Below, one piece after another: positions 26,249-38,176 of a stretch of DNA of 64,000 bases. The translations under genes and the position numbers were made by a program. Origin of the DNA: Caldilineaceae bacterium (GTDB lineage: Bacteria > Chloroflexota > Anaerolineae > Caldilineales > Caldilineaceae); NCBI GenBank assembly GCA_026708085.1, contig JAPOVP010000015.1, forward strand, positions 1 through 64,000, written 5' to 3'. The notes beneath the pieces are model-generated. The model searched no databases. It was given only the letters and a program-made list of their open reading frames with translations, and had not been told where the DNA came from. Position 1 is the first letter of the stretch, and each line of letters begins with the position of its first letter.

Positions 26249-26374
26249 GCTCTCTATCCCCTGCTCTTGCCTGACTTGCTTCGAACGCCTTCTTCGCGAT
26301 GGGCGGTCCTGTCCGGCTCCCTTCGCGGACCGCGCACACTGGCAACACCGATTCGTGCCGTGCCGCCCCTCCTG

Positions 26375-28594
26375 TCACGGGCGTTCGTCCAAATGCACGC
26401 GCGCCAGCGTCAACTCCGGCTCCCACACGCCAATCTCTACAGTCGGTATCTGGGTCTCTGTGCTGTATACGACCAGCCGCAACTCATAAATTCCGGGCAG
26501 GAGATCAACCGGGAATTCAAACTGTAGAAGGGTATCGAACGATTCGGATTCCCCTCCGTGACCGGTGAGAGTATGATCCGGCTTCCATAAGACTACATCC
26601 CTCTGGTAAGACCTTTCGCCTTCAGTGTTGTAAAGCCGCAGGGAGATCGCATAATTAACATCCAACCCGGCTTCGGTAATCCATTGCAAGGCCATCCACA
26701 GAGATCGATCCTTGCCCAGTTCCACAAGCTCCTGCGCCGACAACTGCCTCTCGCCCTGGCCCAACGCGATCCCTTGGAGAGAAATGTCGCCATCATAATG
26801 TACTGTCACCGGCTCCAGGTGTTCATAGAAAGTCCAGGGACGATCCAGGGCAATGTCCGTGTAGTCATGGATCTGAAAGCTCCCGTACTCTTCGCTGTCC
26901 AGGAAACGACCGTATTTGCCAAATAGAACGGCAAAACGATCGCTTTCATCGCCCGTCCAGGCAGCATTGGTGTCCCAGTCTACAACTTTCACTGTGGAAA
27001 GATTCTCTATGGCCGCCAGCGTGGCTTCGATCCTCTGCGCCAAATTGGGCATGGCTGTATGGAAAAGTAGGACTTGCGCCGCGCTTTGATACAGATATTC
27101 AAAGCTGGGACTGCGAAATCCCTCCTGCAGTCCCTTATGACGTTGTCCATCGGGGATCACATAGACAACCTCCTCGGCTGGCGGCTGTCGGCTCAATACC
27201 TTGATCAGATCCACCCACCCCACCGCATATTCATGATAGACGCCGGACTCGTTCCCCCACGCCTGAAAATAAGTACGATAGGTGGTCACCCCTTGGACCA
27301 GAACCGTACCGCTGACCACAGTCGCCAACACGATGGCAGCAACATGGCGACTGTTCCGCAAAAATCGGTCCCTCAAAAATCGGAACGCCTCCCACACGCC
27401 AACAGCCGCCAGCAGATATACAGCCGGTGTCGCACCCATCATGCGCAACGTGTTGGGAACGAGGATGTCTCTGGCCAGCATAGCGGGCAAAAAAAGGACC
27501 GCTATCCAGAGAAGCAGGAGACGGTAAGCGGGACGTTTCCAGTGCAGAAACGCCATCCCAGCGCCAAGCCAGAAAAAGAACGCTTCCCATGGATTCAACA
27601 TCGGTTGGCCGGCGAAGTTATGCCGCCAGTTCGGATCGCCGCGAAATCCCAACGCCAACAGATGCACCCACACATTGTCCAGAAGTGCTCCCAGCGGGTC
27701 TCCCTGATTCCGTTCAGATTGAAGTATTAACAGCTGGTTGCTGCGGGAAAAGAATGCCTCGGGATGCAGAGTAAAATAAACCAGAATCGGCGCGGCGATC
27801 AGCCCGGCCGCGCCCAAAAAGACGCCCGCTCTTTGTAGCTCATCCCGCAAGCGGCCCTTTCTCTTGCCCCAGGGCAGCAGAAAGCTCAAGCCAAATAATA
27901 TAAGGAGAAAAGGTGTGAAACGCGCCGCAAGATACGTATATGGCAGTAGTCCTGCGCACACCCCCGCCAGCGCGATCCGCCACCATATCTTCTCCTTCCA
28001 CCCCCACCAGAGCAACGCCAGACACAGGCAAAGAAACAGGGGCAGAAAGTTTGCTCTGAGCGCCGCGCGTCCAATAATCGTCTGGCCCATGGATACCGCC
28101 AGCAGCCCTGCCCCCATTCCGCCCACCAGCAGGCCGCGCCATGGTGTCGCCCCGCCGTCCTCACCTTTGCCAAAGAGAAGCCGCCCCAACCAGAAGACGA
28201 CAAACACCGTGCCGGCGCTGGCCAGGGCTGTGGGCACGCGCAAAGCCAGTACCGTGCGCTCCAGCAAGGAGATGGCCAGCGCTATCGTATAGACAATCAG
28301 CCCCTCTCGTCCGGTATTCGCCGGAAAAAATACCGCGTGCTCCCCTTGCAACACACGTAGAGCATCCATGCCATGCGTTGCTTCATCATGATGGAGCCCT
28401 GACGGGAGTTCGTCTAAGCGTTGAAGACGTAGCAACAGGACAGCCAGCGCCAGTGCGAGCAAAACTACGAGAGTAACCCAAAGGATACACTGACGCGCGG
28501 CTCCCTCTGGCACGGCCGCATCGAACGTTTCTTGTGCGCCAACCGCTGCGCTGCGCCCCTGATCAATGGAGGCGCCCGCCCACTTTTCAGACAT
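26375..28594 (-). CDS. GT39-like membrane glycosyltransferase, paralogue 2
   Basis: 739 residues from ATG 28594. Same architecture as its neighbours: a 60-residue cytoplasmic N-terminus, a first helix, the loop motif GLHHDEATHGMDALRVLQG, RFTPFLLILFGLSFLLPWG, the conserved FRGDPNWRHNFAGQPMLNPW and LRMMGATPAVYLLAAVG, then a soluble C-terminal half with WTFYEHLEPVTVHYDGDISL and a closing WEPELTLARVHL. It is clearly closer to paralogue 1 than either is to generic GT39 proteins, indicating local duplication. Base composition is slightly lower in GC than in paralogue 1. Confidence 0.78.
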   Translation of the reverse strand: MSEKWAGASIDQGRSAAVGAQETFDAAVPEGAARQCILWVTLVVLLALALAVLLLRLQRLDELPSGLHHDEATHGMDALRVLQGEHAVFFPANTGREGLIVYTIALAISLLERTVLALRVPTALASAGTVFVVFWLGRLLFGKGEDGGATPWRGLLVGGMGAGLLAVSMGQTIIGRAALRANFLPLFLCLCLALLWWGWKEKIWWRIALAGVCAGLLPYTYLAARFTPFLLILFGLSFLLPWGKRKGRLRDELQRAGVFLGAAGLIAAPILVYFTLHPEAFFSRSNQLLILQSERNQGDPLGALLDNVWVHLLALGFRGDPNWRHNFAGQPMLNPWEAFFFWLGAGMAFLHWKRPAYRLLLLWIAVLFLPAMLARDILVPNTLRMMGATPAVYLLAAVGVWEAFRFLRDRFLRNSRHVAAIVLATVVSGTVLVQGVTTYRTYFQAWGNESGVYHEYAVGWVDLIKVLSRQPPAEEVVYVIPDGQRHKGLQEGFRSPSFEYLYQSAAQVLLFHTAMPNLAQRIEATLAAIENLSTVKVVDWDTNAAWTGDESDRFAVLFGKYGRFLDSEEYGSFQIHDYTDIALDRPWTFYEHLEPVTVHYDGDISLQGIALGQGERQLSAQELVELGKDRSLWMALQWITEAGLDVNYAISLRLYNTEGERSYQRDVVLWKPDHTLTGHGGESESFDTLLQFEFPVDLLPGIYELRLVVYSTETQIPTVEIGVWEPELTLARVHLDERP

Positions 28595-28933
28595 GCTTTT
28601 CTATTCTGGTGCTGCTTCCAACCCCTGGACATCTGGCATGGAGGTTCACCGAAGTGCCAATCTGCATCTGGATCGGGCAGGCCGCTGGTAGAGATGCCCG
28701 GGCTCTGATTCTGTCTACTTGAACCCAAACGTCAAGTATAGAGATTCAGACAGCCAAACCCAAGAACACGCGCAGTTTGACGCGTCGCCGGGACATCTTG
28801 GCGCGCGTAGCTTGCTTCTCCATTGTGGACGAGGTGGCGCAATAAGGGTTGATACTGTTACCAGCTTCGAGCAGTCGTTACTGCTGCCGGGTTATCTGCA
28901 AGGGCCGTCTCAGCGTCGGGACATCCAGCCGCG
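28595..28933. other. Intergenic gap between GT39 paralogues 2 and 3
   Basis: 339 bases; no gene, repeat or terminator that I can support. Confidence 0.5.
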
Positions 28934-31120
28934 TCACTGCGTCCCCTCCAAGTGAACGCGCGCCAACACCAGTTCCGGTTCCCAGACATCGATCTCCACT
29001 GTCGGAATTAGGGTCTCGGCATTGTAGACGGTCAACCGCAAGTCGTATAAGCCGGGTGGCATGTCCGGCGGAATGTCAAGGAAAAAGAGAGTCTCAACAG
29101 GGTGGCCGGGTATCCAGCCTCTTGTGGCATCCCCGTTCAGATTCCTTAGAAAACCATCATAGCTATACTGGTACGCGCCGGCTGCATCGTAGAGTCGCAG
29201 AGATACCTTGAAATCAACCTCTGTTCTGCGGTCTGTCTGCCAGGACAGCCCCACCCAGAGGGGTCGACTTCCATCCATGCCGATCAACGCCTCGGAGCTC
29301 ATTCGCTCCGCCTCCTGGCCGACGGCGAGACCGAGAAGGCTGATGTCTGCGTCGTACGAAACGTGCAGCGGTTCCAACCGCTCGTAGAATCGCCAAGGTA
29401 AATCGACAGACAGATCGGTGAAGGTGTGAATCTGAAAGCTGGAAAACTTTTCGCTGCCCGAATAACGCCCAAATTGCCCCAGCAGATCTAACATTTCTCG
29501 TTCCTCTTCGTCATTCCAGCCCAGCTGTTCGTCCCAATCCAGAAAAGCGATAGTGGACAGGTTCTCTTCCGCCGCGACCTTGAACAAAGTCTGACGCGAT
29601 GTTTTCGCGCCTGCCTCGTAGGGCATTCCTGGGCCGCGATGGTTGACTATATGGACCGGGACGTCCCCCTGATAAATGTAATCGAATCCGTAGTGCGCAA
29701 AGCGGTCTTGGCTGAGGATCAGATAGACCTTTCCATCATCTGGCGTTATGGCACTCAACTCCATAGCAGCATCGGACCACTGGCCATGAAAACTCTCTCT
29801 GCTCCTGGCATAAGGCTCATAGTCCTTGAAGTAGGTGCGATAGGTGAGTACACCTTGCACGAAAACTGTCGCTGCCAGAAAAAAAATCAGGACAGGAGCG
29901 ACTACAGGTAACCGCTTCTTGAAGAATTGAAACGTTTCCCATAAAGCTAGGCCGATGAGAAGGTAGACGGCGGGTGTAGCCCCCATCATGCGTAAAGTGT
30001 TTGGTACATTCGGATATGGGTTCCGGGCAAGTAGGGCAGGCAGCAGCATAATTCCAAACCATATCAGCAGAAGACGGGAATTAGCGTGCGAGCGCCATCG
30101 CCATAGTGACAACGCCAATCCGAGCCAGAATAAGAAGGCTTCCCATGGCTTCAGCATGGCACGGCTCTCATAGTTGTGAATCCAATTTGGGTCGCCTCGA
30201 AAACCAAAGACGAGGATATGATCCCACACATTTAGCAAGAGTGTTCCCAGAGGATCGCCATCTGTTCTTGTAGGGGCGAATAACGTAACCTGGTTCATCC
30301 TGTCAGCCATGTGATCGGGATGGAGGGCAAAGTAGACGATAATCGGCGCGGCCACGAGAGCGGAAGCGGAGGCGAAAAGGGCAGCCCTGGGCCATCCTTC
30401 ACGTACTCTGCGAAAGGCCTTGTCGTTTAGAGGAATCAGGAAAGTGAGGCCGAAGAACAGAAGGAGTACAGGGAGCAAGCGGGCAGGAATGTACGTATAT
30501 TGCAGGACACCGGCGCAAAGGCCGGCCAGAATGATTGTCAACCAACTGCGCCGCCGCCATCCCCGCCACAGCAAAGCGAGGCAGAGGGGCAGCAGTAGCA
30601 TTAGGAAGTTTGCCCTGAAGGCGATGCGGCCCAACACCACGTGGTTGAGAGAGACTGCCAGCAGGGCCGCACCTACACCGCCAATGAAAATTCCCCGCCA
30701 CGGCCGGGAAACCTCCGTGTTCTCCTCTGTGCTGAAAAGAATGAAGCCTGTCCAGAACAGTGCAAGAACCGCCGCGGCGCTGGCAAGGGCAGTGGGAAGG
30801 CGAAGTGCAATGATGGACGGCCCCAATAGGGAGTGAGCAAGGGCGATGGCATAGACGATAAGTGCTTCGCGTCCACTGTTGTCAGGGAAAAAGACACCGT
30901 GCTTTCCCTGTAAGACCTTGACTGCATCCACCCCATGTGCCCCTTCATCGAAAGTGATCCCCGGTGGAATTTCGGCAAGACGATGAAGGCGCAGCAACAT
31001 AGCGGCAACTATGATTGCAAGCGCAATTGCCCCGGAGGCCAAATGGATGAGGTAGCGACCCCGTCTTATTGTTGCAGCCGCGCCTGAAGTGCGCTGCGCA
31101 GCAGAAGACGGTTCGGACAT
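28934..31120 (-). CDS. GT39-like membrane glycosyltransferase, paralogue 3
   Basis: 728 residues from ATG 31120; this start gives MSEPSS, comparable to MSEKWA of paralogue 2, while an ATG 20 codons upstream adds basic sequence not shared. The loop motif is GITFDEGAHGVDAVKVLQG; later FRGDPNWIHNYESRAMLKPW and LRMMGATPAVYLLIGLAL match the paralogues, as does the C-terminal WEPELVLARVHL. It is the upstream and most divergent member. The order of three suggests successive tandem duplication, perhaps giving enzymes with different donors or acceptors. Confidence 0.78.
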   Translation of the reverse strand: MSEPSSAAQRTSGAAATIRRGRYLIHLASGAIALAIIVAAMLLRLHRLAEIPPGITFDEGAHGVDAVKVLQGKHGVFFPDNSGREALIVYAIALAHSLLGPSIIALRLPTALASAAAVLALFWTGFILFSTEENTEVSRPWRGIFIGGVGAALLAVSLNHVVLGRIAFRANFLMLLLPLCLALLWRGWRRRSWLTIILAGLCAGVLQYTYIPARLLPVLLLFFGLTFLIPLNDKAFRRVREGWPRAALFASASALVAAPIIVYFALHPDHMADRMNQVTLFAPTRTDGDPLGTLLLNVWDHILVFGFRGDPNWIHNYESRAMLKPWEAFLFWLGLALSLWRWRSHANSRLLLIWFGIMLLPALLARNPYPNVPNTLRMMGATPAVYLLIGLALWETFQFFKKRLPVVAPVLIFFLAATVFVQGVLTYRTYFKDYEPYARSRESFHGQWSDAAMELSAITPDDGKVYLILSQDRFAHYGFDYIYQGDVPVHIVNHRGPGMPYEAGAKTSRQTLFKVAAEENLSTIAFLDWDEQLGWNDEEEREMLDLLGQFGRYSGSEKFSSFQIHTFTDLSVDLPWRFYERLEPLHVSYDADISLLGLAVGQEAERMSSEALIGMDGSRPLWVGLSWQTDRRTEVDFKVSLRLYDAAGAYQYSYDGFLRNLNGDATRGWIPGHPVETLFFLDIPPDMPPGLYDLRLTVYNAETLIPTVEIDVWEPELVLARVHLEGTQ

Positions 31121-31504
31121 TCGTCTGTGATGCACAGTATGTGGTCTATTTTGCCCCGCCCAGGATCGAAGGGAACTCATGAAGGCCAGGCTGCAGGGGG
31201 TTGGTTCGACTGCCGGCCCAAGTGCCCACGATTACGGAACAGGTTCGTGTTGATTCAATCCAACTGCCAAGCACCGGGATTCCGGAGAGAAACTCCAGGC
31301 TCCCCCAATCAGAACTGCTCGAGGACTCCATGACCTGTGTGAAGATCACCTGTCGCCAGGGTTTTAAGCCCAGGCCCCTGACCCTGGTGAAGCCTGCCGG
31401 CGGCTGCCTCGCAGTTGGGTTTTAGTACCCTTTCAGATATCATATATCTAATCACGAGTTTGAAAGAATGCTTCGCCCCAAAGGTGCTGCTTGGAAACTC
31501 CTCT
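31121..31504. other. Divergent intergenic region upstream of glgC and the GT39 cluster
   Basis: 384 bases. Regulatory signals for both directions must lie here, but no clear -35/-10 pair or hairpin stood out. Confidence 0.4.
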
Positions 31505-32764
31505 ATGAGAACCGTTGCTATGATTCTGGCTGGCGGAGAGGGCACTCGCCTGACCGTCCTGTCCGAAAAACGGGCAAAACCCGCGGTTCCCTTCGCCGGC
31601 AAGTTTCGCATTATCGACTTCACAATCAGCAACTGTGTCAATAGCGGCATCTATGCCGTCGGTGTCCTCACCCAGTACCGGCCCCACAGCCTCAACGAAC
31701 ACATCGGCATCGGTAAACCCTGGGACCTCGACCGTCAGTACGGCGGCATCCGCCTTCTGCAACCCTTCCAGGGCCGCGGCGAACAGGACTGGTATGCAGG
31801 CACCGCCGACGCAATTCTGCAAAATCTGAACTTCCTCGGCGAATTCAACGCCGACAACGCCCTCATTCTCTCCGGCGACCACATTTACAAGATGGACTAC
31901 GGCCCAATGCTGGACTTCCACCAGAGCAAGGGTGCCGACCTGACCATCGCCGTAATGCCCGTACCGATCGAGGAAGCACACCGTTTCGGTATCATGGAAA
32001 CCAACTCGGATAATGAAATCGTCCAGTTCCATGAAAAGCCGCAGCAGCCGGCCAGCAACCTGGCATCGATGGGCATCTATGTCTTTAACACCCGCGTCTT
32101 GGAACAACGCCTGCAGGAAAAGGGCGCAGACGGTCCCCGCACCGACTTCGGCCAGCACGTCGTCCCCGCCATGCTCGCCGCCGGCGACCGCGTCCTATCC
32201 TACCCCTTCACCGGATACTGGGTCGATGTCGGCACCGTGGACGCCTACTGGAAGACAAGCCTTGAACTGCTCCAGCCCAACCCGGCTCTGGACCTCTATA
32301 CCGACAACTGGCCCATCTCCACCCGCTCCGAAGAACGTCCTCCCGCTAAATTCGGCCCCCAATCCCGGGTCGTGCAAAGCATGGTGTCGAACGGCTGCGA
32401 AGTGCATGGGTCCGTCAAAAACAGCATCTTCAGCCCCGGCGTCTATGTCAGCCCCGGCGCCGTCGTGTACGACAGCATCCTCATGAACGATACCTGGATC
32501 GGCCCCGGGGCTCGCGTGGAACGGGTCATCATCGACAAACAGGTCATCGTCGGCTTCGGCGCCAAAGTCGGCTCCACCACTTCGGACGCGCCCCCGCCCA
32601 ACCAGCAGTTTCCCGACCGGCTGGCCAGCGGCCATACCGTTATCGGCAAAGGCGCATTTGTCCCCGACGGCGCCCACATCGGCACCAACGTTATCGTCAA
32701 TAGCGACAGGGGCGAAGAGGACTTTCCACCGGACCTCGTCGTGCAGGACGGGCAAACCGTATAG
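31505..32764 (+). CDS. glgC: Glucose-1-phosphate adenylyltransferase GlgC (catalytic)
   Basis: 419 residues from ATG 31505. It makes ADP-glucose from glucose-1-phosphate and ATP for glycogen synthesis. The nucleotide loop [20 protein letters not shown] is intact, as are [13 protein letters not shown], the catalytic aspartate in [11 protein letters not shown], and HEKP. The C-terminal left-handed beta-helix ([20 protein letters not shown] onward) is complete. It is followed 47 bases later by a paralogue lacking the catalytic residues. No glycogen synthase or branching enzyme is in the window. Confidence 0.93.
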   Translation: MRTVAMILAGGEGTRLTVLSEKRAKPAVPFAGKFRIIDFTISNCVNSGIYAVGVLTQYRPHSLNEHIGIGKPWDLDRQYGGIRLLQPFQGRGEQDWYAGTADAILQNLNFLGEFNADNALILSGDHIYKMDYGPMLDFHQSKGADLTIAVMPVPIEEAHRFGIMETNSDNEIVQFHEKPQQPASNLASMGIYVFNTRVLEQRLQEKGADGPRTDFGQHVVPAMLAAGDRVLSYPFTGYWVDVGTVDAYWKTSLELLQPNPALDLYTDNWPISTRSEERPPAKFGPQSRVVQSMVSNGCEVHGSVKNSIFSPGVYVSPGAVVYDSILMNDTWIGPGARVERVIIDKQVIVGFGAKVGSTTSDAPPPNQQFPDRLASGHTVIGKGAFVPDGAHIGTNVIVNSDRGEEDFPPDLVVQDGQTV

Positions 32765-32811
32765 CTTTCACGCTCCGCCACTACTAAATCGGACCGCGAG
32801 GATTCCTCCCT

Positions 32812-34068
32812 ATGTCTCCTGCATTCGCTGTGATCATGGCCGGCGCCGACAACGCCGACCTCAGTGTCCTCACCGAGGTCCGCTCCGAACCGGCCGTCCC
32901 CTTCGCCGGCAAGTTCCGCCTCATCGACTTCTCTCTCAGCAACTGTGTCAACAGCGGCATCCACAATGTCGCCGTGCTCACCCAATACCGCCCCCGCAGC
33001 CTCAACGACCATATCGGCATCGGCAAACCCTGGGATCTGGACCGCTCCAGCGGCGGCGTGCGTCTGCTGCAGCCCTACCGCGGCGGCCCCTACGGTGACT
33101 GGCAACGCGGCTCCGCCGACGCCATCCGGCGTAATCTGGATTACGTGATCCAGCAGAAGGAAGAGTGCGTACTGATCCTCTCCGGCAAACATATCTACCT
33201 GATGGATTACCGGCCCTTTCTTGAGCACCATCAGCGCACCGGCGCCGCGGTCACCATCGCTGTCCGCCGCGTCAGCCGCCACGAAACCCATCGTTTCGGC
33301 ATCGTCTCAAAGGATGCCGACGACCGCGTCGTCGAGTTTCAGGAGAAACCGAGGCGCACACAGCAGAATCTCGCCAGCATGGGCGTATATATCTTCAACC
33401 GCGACTACCTCGTCGAAGTCCTGAGCAACGGCAGCGGCGATGACATCGGCCGCGATATCCTCCCGGGACTGGTCGCCAAACGCCATGTCAACAGCTACAC
33501 CTATCCCGGCTACTGGGCCGATGCCAGCACGGTTCAGGCCTACTGGGATGCCAATATGAGCCTGCTGGCCGAGGAGCCGGCGCTCAACCTCTATGCGCCG
33601 GAATGGGTCGTGCATACACGCAGCCAGGAGAGGGCCCCGGTCAAGCTGGGGCCGGCTGCAGACGTGGATGGGGCTCTTCTATCTAATGGCTGCCAGATCG
33701 AAGGCGCTGTGGAACGCAGCGTCCTTTCCCCTGGTGTGCAGGTGGGCGCGGGCGCCCTCGTCCGCGATAGTGTCATACTCAACGATACCATCATCGAATC
33801 GGGCGCAGTCGTCGAGCGCTGTGTCATCGACAAAGAAGTGCGCGTCTGCCAGGACGCGCACATCGGCCATTCCGACAACGACAATCCCAATCCGGAGTTG
33901 CCGGCCCGACTCAACACCGGCCTCTCCCTCGTCGGCAAAAGCAGCGTCGTGCCCGCCGCCGCGCGGCTGGGCCGCAACGTCGTAATCCATCCCTACAGCG
34001 GCGCCGAAGCATTCAACAACGGCAAGGGCGTGGACAGCGGAACGAGCATCGGTCGTAATCTGCGCTAA
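32812..34068 (+). CDS. GlgC paralogue without catalytic residues, probable regulatory subunit (GlgD-like)
   Basis: 418 residues, similar to glgC over the whole length, including [32 protein letters not shown] and the C-terminal beta-helix. The nucleotide-binding loop GGEGTRL has become GADNADL, the following RAKPAV is RSEPAV, and the catalytic aspartate in [10 protein letters not shown] is lysine ([10 protein letters not shown]). By analogy with GlgC/GlgD of Firmicutes and the large subunits of plant ADP-glucose pyrophosphorylase, it should form a heteromer with GlgC and tune its allostery. Adjacent and co-directional with glgC. Confidence 0.85.
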   Translation: MSPAFAVIMAGADNADLSVLTEVRSEPAVPFAGKFRLIDFSLSNCVNSGIHNVAVLTQYRPRSLNDHIGIGKPWDLDRSSGGVRLLQPYRGGPYGDWQRGSADAIRRNLDYVIQQKEECVLILSGKHIYLMDYRPFLEHHQRTGAAVTIAVRRVSRHETHRFGIVSKDADDRVVEFQEKPRRTQQNLASMGVYIFNRDYLVEVLSNGSGDDIGRDILPGLVAKRHVNSYTYPGYWADASTVQAYWDANMSLLAEEPALNLYAPEWVVHTRSQERAPVKLGPAADVDGALLSNGCQIEGAVERSVLSPGVQVGAGALVRDSVILNDTIIESGAVVERCVIDKEVRVCQDAHIGHSDNDNPNPELPARLNTGLSLVGKSSVVPAAARLGRNVVIHPYSGAEAFNNGKGVDSGTSIGRNLR

Positions 34069-34116
34069 CCGGAACCGCCGAAGTCGATTTCGGTAACCGC
34101 CTTGAAAACTTTTCCT

Positions 34117-34500
34117 CTAGCCCTGTCTGGCCCGATACCCAAGCCCGTTCAGAAGCGCAACCAACCTCTCTCTCTGGTCGCCCTGGATCTCGATCTCCGC
34201 GCCCTTGACCGCGCCGCCGCATCCCAACTTGCCTTTCAGGTGCTTCAGCAAGGCCCGCCTGCCCACATCAGGGCTCTTTACTCCCGTAACAATCGAGACC
34301 GTCTTCCCCTTGCGCCCCTTCCGCTCCAGGCGTACCCGCACTGGTTGCGTCCCCTGGACCGCAAAGGGAGCCGCCGGGTTGCGGGGAAGCTCCGGCGGAC
34401 TCTGTTCAGGCTCAGGTGCCGGGTCCGTCGAGTAAACAAGCCGGGATCCCGCCCCTCTGGAAGCGCTGCGTTCCGACCTCTTTGCCTTGCGCTTGGACAT
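34117..34500 (-). CDS. yciH: SUI1/eIF1-like translation factor, YciH family
   Basis: 127 residues: a basic, proline-rich tail of about 45, then the SUI1 fold VRVRLERKGRKGKTVSIVTG to LKHLKGKLGCGGAVKGAEIE and IQGDQRERLVALL. The motif GCGGAVKG-x-EIEIQGDQR is diagnostic. In E. coli YciH influences start-site fidelity. It is divergently oriented to the AIM24-like gene, with their starts only 43 bases apart, so promoters must overlap. Confidence 0.9.
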   Translation of the reverse strand: MSKRKAKRSERSASRGAGSRLVYSTDPAPEPEQSPPELPRNPAAPFAVQGTQPVRVRLERKGRKGKTVSIVTGVKSPDVGRRALLKHLKGKLGCGGAVKGAEIEIQGDQRERLVALLNGLGYRARQG

Positions 34501-34543
34501 GGTTCGTTATTCTTCCGGTTGGAAAGTGGAAAGGAGTTTCAGC

Positions 34544-35206
34544 ATGCAGTATAGCATCAGCGGTGAGATCGCCCAGTCCGCACGCCTCGTTTTCGCCCCG
34601 GGGGAACACGCCTGGGTCAGCAAAGGCGTCCTCATGGCCTATTCCCCCCAGATGGAGTGGAGCCTGCGCCTACCGGGCGGCGCTGGCGGCGCACTCAGGC
34701 GCAGCCTCTCCGGCGAAGGCATCGCCCTTACCTATCTGGAATCGAAAGCCGAAGACCAGTACGCCCTCCTCGCCGCCAACGCCCCGGGCCACCTGGAACT
34801 ATGGGATCTTGAACGCGACGGCCCTGTGACGACGACGCGCGGCGCCTTCGTCGCCGCTTGGGGAGAAGACATCGATATCACCGTAACCGTCGCCCGCCGC
34901 GCCGGGGCAGCCGTTTTCGGCGGCGCCGGCCTCTTCCTGCAGACAGTTTCCGGTTTCGGCTTCGTGCTCGTGCACGGCAGCGGCGACTTCTTTGAGCGTC
35001 AGATGGCCGCCGGCGAAGAACTCCTCGTCAGCACCGGCAATCTCGCCGCCTTCTCCTCCGGCATCGACTACGACATCCGCGGCGTCGGCGGCTGCCGCAG
35101 AATGTTATTCGGCGGCGAAGGGCTGTTCATGACCAACCTGCGCGGCCCCGGACGCGTCCTGCTCCAGACCCTAAAGCGCAATTATCGTGCCAATTCCTCC
35201 GGCTGA
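34544..35206 (+). CDS. TIGR00266 / AIM24 family protein
   Basis: 220 residues from ATG 34544, preceded by AAAGGAG; the open frame begins earlier but lacks a site. The protein is beta-rich with repeated glycine motifs: FAPGEHAWVSKGVLMAYSP, SLSGEGIALTYLES, GGAGLFLQTVSGFGFVLVHG, GGEGLFMTNLRGPGRVLLQT. These are the internal repeats of the AIM24/TIGR00266 double beta-helix family. The biochemical role of bacterial members is unknown to me. Confidence 0.88.
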   Translation: MQYSISGEIAQSARLVFAPGEHAWVSKGVLMAYSPQMEWSLRLPGGAGGALRRSLSGEGIALTYLESKAEDQYALLAANAPGHLELWDLERDGPVTTTRGAFVAAWGEDIDITVTVARRAGAAVFGGAGLFLQTVSGFGFVLVHGSGDFFERQMAAGEELLVSTGNLAAFSSGIDYDIRGVGGCRRMLFGGEGLFMTNLRGPGRVLLQTLKRNYRANSSG

Positions 35207-35309
35207 AAAACTGCAATTTGGCGTCTGCCTGCACATCGACCACAATGTTGAGCGGGAGCCCTGCAAGTGGAAACACTGACACGCTGCTCCCATTTCAAGG
35301 AGGTCGGCC

Positions 35310-35843
35310 ATGGGCACGGAAAATCTGTCCCGCAAACGAACTGTCAGCGGCGAGGTCCGGCTGCCCGATCCCGTTGACGATGCCATTCTGACACTTGGCG
35401 TGCGCATGCGCGATCCGCTTTCGTATGATGAAATCGCGGCGGCATTCGGCATCGTTCGCGACGATGTGAGCGACATCTGCGAGCCATTTAAGGAGATGTT
35501 GCGCACCACGGGAGAAGATGGCCCTGCCCTTACCTTTACGCGACGGTCATCCCGCAAGGCTGTTCGGCCGCGCGCAATGTGGGAAAATGCCGCCTTCGGC
35601 AACAGTGGGAGGGAACTGTTTCAGAAACAGCAGATCGTGAATGGCGCTGACAGGCTCGCCGATCCTGTAGACGATGCCATCCTGACGCTGGGAGTGCGCC
35701 TTACCAATCCGCTTTCATACGAGGAAATTGCGTCGCTATTCCAAATCGCTCACAACGACGCCAGCAAAATTTGCGAACCCTACAAGGAGTTTATGCGTAA
35801 AGCAGGAGAATATGGGGTCCGCGGGGTCACCAGGACGAATTAG
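35310..35843 (+). CDS. Protein made of two copies of an uncharacterised domain
   Basis: 177 residues; ATG 35310 with AAGGAGG upstream. Residues about 17-67 and 113-163 repeat the same unit: RLPDPVDDAILTLGVRMRDP / RLADPVDDAILTLGVRLTNP, followed by LSYDEIAAAFGI / LSYEEIASLFQI and DICEPFKEMLR / KICEPYKEFMR. The unit ends in a short RxxGE. A basic linker of about 45 residues joins them. The LSY-x-EIA-x-x-F-x-I segment looks like a helix-turn-helix of the sigma-region-4 type. I do not recognise the family. Monocistronic. Confidence 0.75.
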   Translation: MGTENLSRKRTVSGEVRLPDPVDDAILTLGVRMRDPLSYDEIAAAFGIVRDDVSDICEPFKEMLRTTGEDGPALTFTRRSSRKAVRPRAMWENAAFGNSGRELFQKQQIVNGADRLADPVDDAILTLGVRLTNPLSYEEIASLFQIAHNDASKICEPYKEFMRKAGEYGVRGVTRTN

Positions 35844-35924
35844 ACTGCCGCTTGCACTCGTTCCACAGTTCGATCCAACCCAAAGGCAATCCCCAGTTTG
35901 CGCATCGCCCAGCCGCGGCCATCC

Positions 35925-37772
<1,848 letters not shown>

Positions 37773-38176
37773 TGCCGCTTAACTGCCTGACTTCTCTCGA
37801 TAGCTGGGCCGCCGAGTTCTCCTGACACAGAGTCCAATTTTAGAGTATATGACCATCACTGGCATTGGTCAACATCCCGTTTCCTTGCCGCACCCTTCGG
37901 CGGCCCCCCTTCCACAGCCTGATCCGGTCTGGCAGCCTCTGCCCTGCCGGGCCGCCGCAACCTGTGCGGCTGTCCGGTCTATTGCCGCTGACGCGTCCCA
38001 CCGCCTCCACCCCCCGGCAGTTCCGACGTTGACAAACGACATGCAATTCGGTACATTTTCGTCTGATTCCACCATTTCGACGATGCACTCTCAACGAGTC
38101 GTATGCGCGTGCAGTTCCACGCAAACGCCCTCCCAAGGCGAAGCGCGCAATACCATACTGTGAAGAAGGTGTGATA
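37773..38176. other. Divergent intergenic region capA-chrA
   Basis: 404 bases with one well-formed plus-strand promoter (38029-38057); otherwise no gene or repeat seen. Confidence 0.5.
38029..38057 (+). promoter_or_regulatory. Sigma-70-type promoter upstream of chrA
   Basis: TTGACA at 38029-38034, a 17-base spacer, TACATT at 38052-38057. The leader to the chrA start is about 115 bases. Confidence 0.6.
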
